Shown here: in pieces, positions 1-5,213 of the stretch
How the letters are laid out: the number at the start of each line of letters is the position of its first letter
Numbering within the stretch: position 1 is the first letter of the stretch
Source of the DNA: Alphaproteobacteria bacterium UBA6038
GTDB lineage: Bacteria > Pseudomonadota > Alphaproteobacteria > Micropepsales > Micropepsaceae
DNA length: 5,213 nucleotides
Direction of reading: 5' to 3'
NCBI GenBank assembly: GCA_002429315.1
Contig: DIZC01000086.1
Location: 33,613-38,825, forward strand
Position numbers and translations under genes: made by a program
The notes under the pieces: generated by a model
Seen by the model: the letters and a program-made list of their open reading frames with translations, nothing else
The model's database searches: none
What the model was told of the DNA's origin: nothing

Positions 1-54
1 CGTTCATTCCAAAACAACTCTAGGCGTTTGAGGCTTTCTGTCGGGCGGAACGCG

Positions 55-1233
55 CTAAGCGCGGGACTCTGGACTGTCGTCCTCCAACTCCACGATCGCG
101 GCTTCGCCGTTCTCCAGCGCGAGCGCGAGCTTGCCTTTGCGCAAAGCGAGCGCGTCGTTGCCGAACACTTCGGCGCGCCAGCCGTGCAGCGCCCTGACTC
201 CCTCGTCCTCGTGTGCCGCAAGCCGTTCGATGTCATCGCTGCTGGCGATAAGCCGCGGCGCCACTTTGGCTTCCTCTGCCCGCAATCGGAGCAGCGTCTT
301 CAGGAGATCGATCGCGGAGGGGGAGGGTTCGCGGCGGCGGCGTGGGCGATCGATGTGGAGCGCCTTGGGCGGCGGCGCCGTGAGCCCCTGCGCGACGGCG
401 TCCATCAGCGCCTTGCCGGCGCGCGAGGCGGCGAACCCCTTGGGCACCGCGCGAATGCGCTCCAGACTTTCCGCCGAGTCCGGTGGATGCGCCGCGATTT
501 CGAGCAGCGCCTCGTCGCGCAGGATGCGATTGCGCGGCACGTCGCGGGTTTGGGCCTCGCGCTCGCGCCAATCGGCAATCGCCGCCAGCACCGCGAGAAA
601 CCGCTTGTTGGCGGTCCGCGGCTTCAGGCGCTTCCAGGCATTGACAGGATCGAGCTCGTATAGGTCGGAATCCTTGAGCGCCGCGATCTCCTCTTGCACC
701 CAGGATTCGCGTCCCGTGCGCTGGAGTTCGCGCGCCAACCGCTCGTAGACGTCGCAAAGATGCGTCACGTCGGCCAGCGCATAATCGAGCTGGCGCTTGT
801 TCAGCGGCCGTCGGCTCCAGTCCGTGAAGCGAACGGATTTGTCGAGTTCGGTATTTACGAGCCGGCGCACCAGCGTTTCGTACGATGCGGCATCGCCGAA
901 GCCGCACACCATCGCCGCGATCTGGGTGTCGAACAGCGGATCCGGGATGACGCCGCCCTGGTGCCAGAATATCTCGATATCCTGCCGCGCGGCGTGCAGC
1001 ACCTTCACGACATCCGGCGAGGCGATCAGCTTGTAGATCGGCGACAGGTCCATGCCTTCGGCCAGCGGATCGACGATGGCAGCCGGGCCGCCGCGCGCTG
1101 CCACCTGCATGAGGCAGAGTTTCGGCCAGTAGGTCTGGTCGCGCATGAACTCGGTATCGAGCGCGATGTAGGGAGCCGCTTCCAGTTCGCCGACCAGTTC
1201 CCGGAGGTCGGACGTGGTCTCAACGATGCGCAT
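55..1233 (-). CDS. rnd: Ribonuclease D, DEDDy 3'-5' exoribonuclease
   Basis: Cytoplasmic 3'-to-5' exoribonuclease of the RNase D family, which trims 3' extensions of tRNA precursors and other small structured RNAs using two metal ions. The product is 392 aa, close to the E. coli protein (about 375 aa). All DEDDy residues are visible: Exo I has Asp26 and Glu28 in ALDTEF, Exo II has Asp85 in HAARQDIEIF, and Exo III has Tyr151 and Asp155 in YALADVTHL. An HRDC-type RNA-binding region follows at about residues 208-290 (KRLKPRTANKRFLAVLAAIADWR is its start in shortened form: Lys-Arg-Leu-Lys-Pro through Asp222-Trp223-Arg224). A second, more divergent helical region fills roughly 300-375. The ATG at 1233 gives the usual MRIVETTSDL-like N-terminus, only about 25 residues before Exo I; no strong Shine-Dalgarno precedes it. 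It lies 54 bp downstream of the phosphatase on the same strand, so co-transcription is possible but unproven. The protein looks intact. Confidence 0.96.
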   Translation of the reverse strand: MRIVETTSDLRELVGELEAAPYIALDTEFMRDQTYWPKLCLMQVAARGGPAAIVDPLAEGMDLSPIYKLIASPDVVKVLHAARQDIEIFWHQGGVIPDPLFDTQIAAMVCGFGDAASYETLVRRLVNTELDKSVRFTDWSRRPLNKRQLDYALADVTHLCDVYERLARELQRTGRESWVQEEIAALKDSDLYELDPVNAWKRLKPRTANKRFLAVLAAIADWREREAQTRDVPRNRILRDEALLEIAAHPPDSAESLERIRAVPKGFAASRAGKALMDAVAQGLTAPPPKALHIDRPRRRREPSPSAIDLLKTLLRLRAEEAKVAPRLIASSDDIERLAAHEDEGVRALHGWRAEVFGNDALALRKGKLALALENGEAAIVELEDDSPESRA

Positions 1234-1287
1234 GAACCAAGGCTATAACGGATTCGGCCGCCTCGCGTCCCGCGCGATCGCGACGAA

Positions 1288-3111
1288 TCAGTGCGTTGTC
1301 AGCCCGACCGTGCGACCCGGAAAACCTGCCGCATCGAAATACCGGGTGCCACCCACCTGCTGATAATTGAGGACTGTCTTGAGGCCGCCACTGCCCGGGC
1401 GCGAGGCGAGCCAGCCGTGGCTGACATTGACGCGCTTGCCGCCAGCCAAGGCCTCGGTCAATACGCGGCCGGCAAGGCGCCCCTTCGCCGGGATCGAGAG
1501 GCCGAGAATGCGGCCCAGGGTGGGGGTGAGATCGGCGTTGCCGGCGGGTGCCGGATCGGCAAACCGGGTTTTGAAATCCGGCCCGATGGCTGCCATGAAG
1601 TTCCTGGTGTCGGCGCGGCTGAAGGTGCCGTGCATGCCTTGGCCGGTGGCGAGCGAGGTGTCGGCGACTTCCGCAGCGCAGAGCAGCACCGGGCGGCAGC
1701 CGCGGATGGGGTGTGAAGCGAAGCTGACGAGGATGGAAGGCTCCGGGGTGCGGGCGCTGCCGCGAAGATTGATGCTGCTCATCGGCAAAGCGCCGGGGAT
1801 GTCGCCGAGTGCGTCGTTGACGAAAATGCCGCTGACGTAATCCTCATTGGCGAGAATGCCGACGATCTTCTTCGCAAGCTGGGCCGCGTTTTGGCCTGGC
1901 AGCCAGATTTCGTCGGAGCCGCCGTTCGCGGCGACGATCGCATCCGGGGCGTTCTGGTCGTTGCCGATCAGTCCATTGCCGAACGAGGGATGCTCGCCGG
2001 CGGCGAAGTCGACCTTCTTTTGGGTGTTGGGATCGAACAGCGGCAGCTTCAGCGCGTCGGCAAGATCGATGGCGAGAAACCCGGGCGGCAAATCGCGCTC
2101 GCCCACCGGGGGCGGCACGTTGCGCGTGTCCACCGCGCTCAACGGCCCTCCCGCTTCCTCGTAACGGGCCGCAGCGCTCGTCTGGCTGCGCTTGTCGATG
2201 GTCGAAAAGCCGTGATCGGCGGTGACGAACACATCGGTCGACTTGTCGAGACCGAGCGATTTCAGCGCGGCGAGGAGGCCGGCAAGTGTCTGGTCGGCGT
2301 CCTTGATTCCGGCTTTGCCGGTCGGTCCGTTAATGCCGGGCGTGAGGGTGCCGAGGCTGTCCTTCTGCGCATGCTGCGTGCCGTCGGGATCGCGCGACCA
2401 AAAGACGATCACGAACGGCTTGCCCGCCGTCTTGAATTTCGGCAGCACGATCTTCGCGGCGATGTCGAGCAGGTATCGTTCCTGCGCGTCGTTCGGCACC
2501 GCGGTCTTGGGCGCGGTCGCCGTCAGTCCCGCTGCTTTGATGGCAGCCGCGATGTCCGGTGCCACGGGAATTCCATCCGCCGTGTCCACCGAATCGTCGA
2601 TGACGTGGGTGCTCTTGCCGTCGCGCGCGGTGATGTCCTGGATGGCCGTCGGGCCGGTCTTGCCCAGCGCGGCCGTCTGGAAGCCTGCGGCGCGCGCGGC
2701 CGCGAGCAGCGACTCCTCGTTGAGGTAATTGCCCCCAAAATGATCGTTCATCTCACCGAGAATGGTGTCGTTCTCGAGGAAGGGGGTGGTGGCGCCGCCG
2801 GCCTCCGGAGAGGGAAAGCCGGTGTAGAGCTGATTGCCGAAATCGCCCGTGTCGCCGATGTCGTGGCCAGTCGCGATGGCCGAAGCATTCACCGTGGTGA
2901 TGGTCGGGAAAAGGGAATGGGGATTGGCGAACGTCACGCCCTGCCGCTTCAGCGTCCACATGGTGGGCGCGTCTTTGGCGTTGACGCTATCGGCCCGCAG
3001 CCCGTCCGCCACGAAGATCAGCACATTGTGCGGCGTGGCGGCCTTCGGCGCGGCAAGTGCGGCTGGAGCGCAGGCAAGCGCGATGGAAGCAACAAACAGA
3101 TCCAGTTTCAT
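1288..3111 (-). CDS. Exported alkaline phosphatase-superfamily phosphodiesterase/phosphatase
   Basis: A 607-aa metal-dependent phosphatase or phosphodiesterase of the alkaline phosphatase superfamily (type I phosphodiesterase/nucleotide pyrophosphatase branch), probably periplasmic or secreted. Residues 1-20 look like a Sec signal peptide, with cleavage after Ala-Leu-Ala20; Cys14 is not in a proper lipobox. Expected two-metal ligands are Asp36 (IFVADGLRAD), Asp243 and His247 (SRDPDGTQHAQ), Asp299-His300 (VTADHGFS) and His494 (GMHGTFSRADTRN). Thr72 in LFPTITTVNAS aligns with the NPP nucleophile threonine (FPTKTFPNH in NPPs). There is no sulfatase C/S-x-P-x-R motif. The ATG at 3111 is chosen because AAAGG lies 6 nt upstream and the signal peptide starts there; an in-frame TTG at 3135 would add eight polar residues. 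The substrate is not deducible: nucleotide, phosphodiester and simple phosphomonoester are all open. rnd follows after 54 bp and aspS is divergent. Confidence 0.9.
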   Translation of the reverse strand: MKLDLFVASIALACAPAALAAPKAATPHNVLIFVADGLRADSVNAKDAPTMWTLKRQGVTFANPHSLFPTITTVNASAIATGHDIGDTGDFGNQLYTGFPSPEAGGATTPFLENDTILGEMNDHFGGNYLNEESLLAAARAAGFQTAALGKTGPTAIQDITARDGKSTHVIDDSVDTADGIPVAPDIAAAIKAAGLTATAPKTAVPNDAQERYLLDIAAKIVLPKFKTAGKPFVIVFWSRDPDGTQHAQKDSLGTLTPGINGPTGKAGIKDADQTLAGLLAALKSLGLDKSTDVFVTADHGFSTIDKRSQTSAAARYEEAGGPLSAVDTRNVPPPVGERDLPPGFLAIDLADALKLPLFDPNTQKKVDFAAGEHPSFGNGLIGNDQNAPDAIVAANGGSDEIWLPGQNAAQLAKKIVGILANEDYVSGIFVNDALGDIPGALPMSSINLRGSARTPEPSILVSFASHPIRGCRPVLLCAAEVADTSLATGQGMHGTFSRADTRNFMAAIGPDFKTRFADPAPAGNADLTPTLGRILGLSIPAKGRLAGRVLTEALAGGKRVNVSHGWLASRPGSGGLKTVLNYQQVGGTRYFDAAGFPGRTVGLTTH

Positions 3112-3117
3112 CGAAAA

Positions 3118-3122
3118 CCTTT
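3118..3122 (-). promoter_or_regulatory. Shine-Dalgarno for the phosphatase gene
   Basis: Read on the minus strand this is AAAGG, six bases before the ATG at 3111. It supports the ATG over the upstream in-frame TTG at 3135, and the choice makes the protein begin exactly with a hydrophobic signal peptide. Confidence 0.6.
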
Positions 3123-3133
3123 CGGAAGCGGCC

Positions 3134-3162
3134 AATCTAGCCCAAGGCTCCAGTGATTTCAG
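3134..3162 (-). promoter_or_regulatory. Candidate sigma70-type promoter of the phosphatase gene
   Basis: On the minus strand a -35-like CTGAAA (3157-3162, four of six consensus bases) is separated by exactly 17 bases from a -10-like TAGATT (3134-3139, four of six). Transcription would start near 3127, leaving a leader of roughly 15 nt that contains the AAAGG ribosome-binding site. This is pattern matching only. If it is real, its -35 box overlaps the DNA just upstream of the proposed aspS promoter, so the two divergent promoters would lie back to back. Confidence 0.4.
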
Positions 3163-3167
3163 CCTGC

Positions 3168-3198
3168 TTGACCCCCGCGCCCCTTCCGGTCACATACC
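3168..3198 (+). promoter_or_regulatory. Candidate promoter of aspS
   Basis: A -35-like TTGACC (3168-3173, five of six consensus bases) precedes a weak -10-like CATACC (3193-3198) after 19 bases; CACATA at a 17-base spacing (3191-3196) is an alternative. The start would fall near 3203-3206, only about 20 nt before the TTG start at 3225 and just before or at the Shine-Dalgarno. The -10 is poor, so the assignment is tentative. No T-box or other long leader structure would fit in this short space. Confidence 0.3.
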
Positions 3199-3208
3199 GC
3201 CTTTTCCC

Positions 3209-3215
3209 GAAGGAA
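3209..3215 (+). promoter_or_regulatory. Shine-Dalgarno that decides the aspS start
   Basis: GAAGGAA lies nine bases before the TTG at 3225 and is the only strong purine-rich ribosome-binding site upstream of the conserved AspRS N-terminus. It favours TTG 3225 over GTG 3153, which would add 24 unconserved residues and sit upstream of the candidate promoter's start site, and over GTG 3270, which would cut off the conserved Tyr-Arg near the N-terminus. Confidence 0.6.
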
Positions 3216-3224
3216 ACCCGGACC

Positions 3225-5054
3225 TTGTCTTCCAGCAATCCCTATCGTTCGCGCAAGCCCGACGGCGGGGTGGACACCTGCGGTAGCCTGCGCATGGACG
3301 ATATCGGCCGCCGCGTCACTATCTCGGGCTGGGTGAACCGCAGGCGGGATCACGGCGGGCTGCTGTTCCTCGACCTGCGCGACCATTACGGCATCACGCA
3401 ATGCGTGGTGGAACCGGATTCGCCGGCGTTCGCCGAAGCCGACAAGTGCCGCTCCGAGTGGGTGGTGACGGTGACGGGGCCGGTGGTGGCGCGCCCGGCG
3501 GAGACGATGAACCCCGATCTGCCCACCGGCGAAGTCGAAGTCCGCATTGAGGAATTCGCGGTGCAATCGGTGGCGGCCGAGCTGCCGCTGCCGGTGTTCA
3601 CCGACATCGAATACCCGGAGGAAACGCGGCTGAAATACCGCTTTCTCGATCTCAGGCGCGAGCACCTGCACCGCAACATCACCCTGCGCTCGAAGGTGAT
3701 TTCCTCCATCCGCCGGCGGATGATCGAGCAGGGCTTCACCGAATTCCAGACGCCGATTCTGACGGCGAGCTCGCCCGAAGGCGCGCGGGACTTTCTGGTG
3801 CCGTCGCGGCTGCATCCCGGCAAGTTCTACGCCCTGCCGCAGGCGCCGCAGCAGTTCAAACAGCTGATCATGGTGGCGGGCTTCGACCGCTATTTCCAGA
3901 TCGCGCCGTGCTTCCGCGACGAGGACGCGCGCGCCGACCGCTCGCCCGGCGAGTTCTACCAGCTCGATCTGGAGATGAGCTTCGTCACGCAGGAGGATGT
4001 GTTTGCCGCGGTCGAGCCGGTGCTGCACGGCACGTTTGCGGAATTTGCGGAGGGCCGCACGGTTTCGCCGCTGCCATTCCCGCGCATCCCGTACGAAGAG
4101 TCGATGTTGAAATACGGCAGCGACAAGCCGGATTTGCGCAATCCGATTGTGATTGCCGATGTGTCGGACGTGTTCGCGCGCGCCGATGTGGAGTTCAAGG
4201 CGTTCAAGAACTCGGTGGTGCGCGCCATTCCTGCGCCGGGCGCCGCGTCGCAGCCGCGCAGCTTTTTCGACAGACTGAACGACTGGGCCCGCAGCGAAAT
4301 GGGCGCCAAGGGGCTGGGCTATATCGTGTTTGAGGACGAGGGCGGAAAGCTCGTGGGCAAAGGACCGATCGCGAAGTTCATTCCCGAAGCAGCCCTCGCT
4401 GCGCTGACAAAAGCCTCCGGCGTGAAACCAGGCGACGCACTGTTCTTCTCGGCCGACGGCAAGAAGGACCGCGCGGCGGCGCTGGCTGGGCAGGCGCGCA
4501 TCCGCCTAGGACGCGAACTTGGGCTCATCGATGCAAATCGCTTCGAATTCTGCTGGATCGTCGATTTCCCGATGTACGAGTGGAACGAGGACGAGAAGAA
4601 AATCGACTTCTCCCACAACCCGTTCTCGATGCCGAATTTCGACCGCGCCAAATTCCTCGCGCTCGACAACAACGACGCGGCGACGATCCTCAACATCAAG
4701 GCCTTCCAGTACGACATCGTGTGCAACGGCGTGGAGCTCTCCTCCGGCGCCATCCGCAACCACGATCCCGACGTGATGCTGAAGGCCTTCGAGATCGCCG
4801 GTTATTCCCGCGAGACGACCGAAGAGAAGTTTGGCGGCATGCTGAACGCGTTCCGCTGCGGCGCGCCGCCGCATGGCGGCACCGCGCCCGGCATCGACCG
4901 CATCGTCATGCTGATCGCCGGCGAGGAGAATTTGCGCGAGGTCATCCTGTTCCCGATGAACCAGAAGGCGGAGGACCTGATGATGGGCGCGCCGTCGGAA
5001 GTCTCTCCCCGCCAACTCCGCGAACTCCACATCCGCACGGTGGAGCCAGAGTAG
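3225..5054 (+). CDS. aspS: Aspartyl-tRNA synthetase, bacterial type (possibly Asp/Asn non-discriminating)
   Basis: Class II synthetase, cytoplasmic, that charges tRNA-Asp with aspartate using ATP; 609 aa from the TTG at 3225, near the usual 590-600. Order of domains: OB-fold anticodon-binding domain at about 20-120 (GWVNRRRDHGGLLFLDLRDHYG), catalytic core from about 140, bacterial GAD insertion at about 310-415, then the rest of the core. Visible motifs: motif 1 region GFTEFQTPILTASSPEGARD (170-189), the aspartate/ATP loop LPQAPQQFKQ (204-213), motif 2 FRDEDARADR (230-239) and motif 3 GTAPGIDRIVML with Arg559. His43 in RRRDHGG is the residue associated with non-discriminating AspRS, where discriminating E. 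coli AspRS has Leu; this suggests, but does not prove, that it also forms Asp-tRNA-Asn for GatCAB. The N-terminus carries about seven extra residues (KPDGGVD) between the usual Tyr-Arg and Thr-Cys-Gly. It is divergent from the phosphatase gene. Confidence 0.97.
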   Translation: MSSSNPYRSRKPDGGVDTCGSLRMDDIGRRVTISGWVNRRRDHGGLLFLDLRDHYGITQCVVEPDSPAFAEADKCRSEWVVTVTGPVVARPAETMNPDLPTGEVEVRIEEFAVQSVAAELPLPVFTDIEYPEETRLKYRFLDLRREHLHRNITLRSKVISSIRRRMIEQGFTEFQTPILTASSPEGARDFLVPSRLHPGKFYALPQAPQQFKQLIMVAGFDRYFQIAPCFRDEDARADRSPGEFYQLDLEMSFVTQEDVFAAVEPVLHGTFAEFAEGRTVSPLPFPRIPYEESMLKYGSDKPDLRNPIVIADVSDVFARADVEFKAFKNSVVRAIPAPGAASQPRSFFDRLNDWARSEMGAKGLGYIVFEDEGGKLVGKGPIAKFIPEAALAALTKASGVKPGDALFFSADGKKDRAAALAGQARIRLGRELGLIDANRFEFCWIVDFPMYEWNEDEKKIDFSHNPFSMPNFDRAKFLALDNNDAATILNIKAFQYDIVCNGVELSSGAIRNHDPDVMLKAFEIAGYSRETTEEKFGGMLNAFRCGAPPHGGTAPGIDRIVMLIAGEENLREVILFPMNQKAEDLMMGAPSEVSPRQLRELHIRTVEPE

Positions 5055-5061
5055 GCCGGCA

Positions 5062-5163
5062 AATCTGCACCGTCAGCTTGGCCTTAAGAAGCTCCTGTTC
5101 GGATTTCGGCAGGCCGAGATCGGCGAACACGTTTCCGGTGCTTTTTTCGGAGGTATTGTTCAT
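5062..5163 (-). pseudogene. 5' remnant of an XRE/HigA-type regulator gene
   Basis: The minus-strand frame from the ATG at 5163 has a good ribosome-binding site (GGAG, 5171-5174, seven bases upstream). Its first ~34 residues, including STGNVFADLGLPKSEQELL and then KAKLTVQI, closely resemble the N-terminal leader of small XRE-family regulators (pattern N-V-F-A-D-L-G-x-P-x-x-E-x-x-x-x-K-A-x-L). In that family a helix-turn-helix follows at once (R-G-L-T-Q-x-x-A-A-type sequence). Here resemblance stops at about 5062, and the open frame continues to 4942 as low-complexity Pro/Gly/Ser/Arg sequence antisense to the aspS 3' end, with no helix-turn-helix. I read this as a gene fragment whose DNA-binding part was lost. 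If still expressed it would be about 73 aa and probably non-functional. Full-length relatives often act as antitoxins downstream of a HigB/RelE-like toxin; that position lies beyond the window edge. Confidence 0.6.
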
Positions 5164-5190
5164 CGCTGAACTCCCCATCCAATATGTCAG

Positions 5191-5208
5191 GGCCCGCGAA
5201 AGCGGGCC
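5191..5208. repeat. Perfect GC-rich hairpin with GAAA loop
   Basis: GGCCCGC (5191-5197), loop GAAA (5198-5201), GCGGGCC (5202-5208): a 7-bp perfect stem closed by a GNRA-type tetraloop on the plus-strand reading. No T-run follows on either strand, so it is not a classic intrinsic terminator. It could be a dispersed REP-like palindrome, a transcript-stabilising hairpin or a weak terminator for aspS (137 nt after its stop). It lies 28 bases upstream of the start of the regulator fragment on the minus strand. Only one copy is visible and the window ends five bases later, so its repeat nature is inferred from its form. Confidence 0.55.
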
Positions 5209-5213
5209 ACCCA

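Noticed and set aside
1..54. Possible start of a further minus-strand gene at the ATG at 5-7
   Set aside because: Only two codons fit before the window edge and the ribosome-binding site is poor, so nothing can be supported; nothing else is seen in these bases.
51..63. Inverted repeat CGCGCT-A-AGCGCG spanning the rnd stop codon, considered as terminator
   Set aside because: The arms are six bases with a one-base centre, which cannot form a normal hairpin loop without losing pairs, and no T-run follows on the minus strand.
1234..1287. Palindrome CGCGATCGCG (1273-1282) and a TATAGC -10-like box in the gap between phosphatase and rnd
   Set aside because: The palindrome has no loop and no T-tract, and short GC palindromes are expected in such GC-rich DNA; the -10-like box has no credible -35 at the right distance.
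3112..3135. Extended phosphatase start at the TTG at 3135
   Set aside because: It would put eight polar residues in front of the signal peptide and would start within or before the candidate promoter's -10 box, while the ATG at 3111 has a good Shine-Dalgarno.
1891..3156. 421-codon plus-strand open frame antisense to the phosphatase gene
   Set aside because: It is Arg/Gly-rich without recognisable motifs, and is the usual by-product of GC-rich coding DNA opposite a gene with complete catalytic motifs.
3159..4028. 289-codon minus-strand open frame antisense to aspS
   Set aside because: His/Arg-rich mirror of the conserved synthetase sequence, with no domain or ribosome-binding support.
5075..5093. 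AGCTT/AAGCT inverted repeat downstream of aspS as its terminator
   Set aside because: The stem is only five AT-containing pairs with a nine-base loop and no following T-run; the same bases are better explained as coding sequence of the regulator remnant.
1..5213. CRISPR arrays, tRNA or rRNA genes, insertion sequences, riboswitches
   Set aside because: Reading both strands I saw no spaced direct repeats, no tRNA cloverleaf or rRNA signature, no transposase and no leader long enough for a riboswitch.

Overview
The window looks like chromosomal DNA of a GC-rich alphaproteobacterium. The best evidence is the aspartyl-tRNA synthetase, whose motif-2 region reads FRDEDARADRSPGEFYQLD and whose neighbouring loop reads LPQAPQQFKQL, both typical of alphaproteobacterial AspRS. 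I cannot place it below class level from sequence alone.

Layout: positions 55-1233 (minus) encode ribonuclease D (rnd). Positions 1288-3111 (minus) encode an exported phosphatase/phosphodiesterase of the alkaline phosphatase superfamily, 54 bp upstream of rnd on the same strand. Positions 3112-3224 are a short divergent intergenic region with a good candidate promoter for the phosphatase and a weaker one for the gene on the other side. Positions 3225-5054 (plus) encode AspRS (aspS), probably starting at TTG behind a clear Shine-Dalgarno. Positions 5055-5213 hold an N-terminal remnant of a small XRE/HigA-type regulator on the minus strand, which stops resembling its family just before it meets the aspS stop codon. 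A perfect GC-rich hairpin with a GAAA loop lies near the window edge.

How the genes work together: rnd (tRNA 3' trimming) and aspS (tRNA charging) both serve tRNA biology and, from memory, are often near each other in alphaproteobacteria. The phosphatase between them has no evident functional link and looks like an insertion into, or rearrangement of, that neighbourhood. No stretch above 300 bases lacks a gene.

I found no convincing new biological system. The items most worth a second look are the truncated regulator beside aspS, the palindromic element next to it, and the specificity-determining residues of AspRS.
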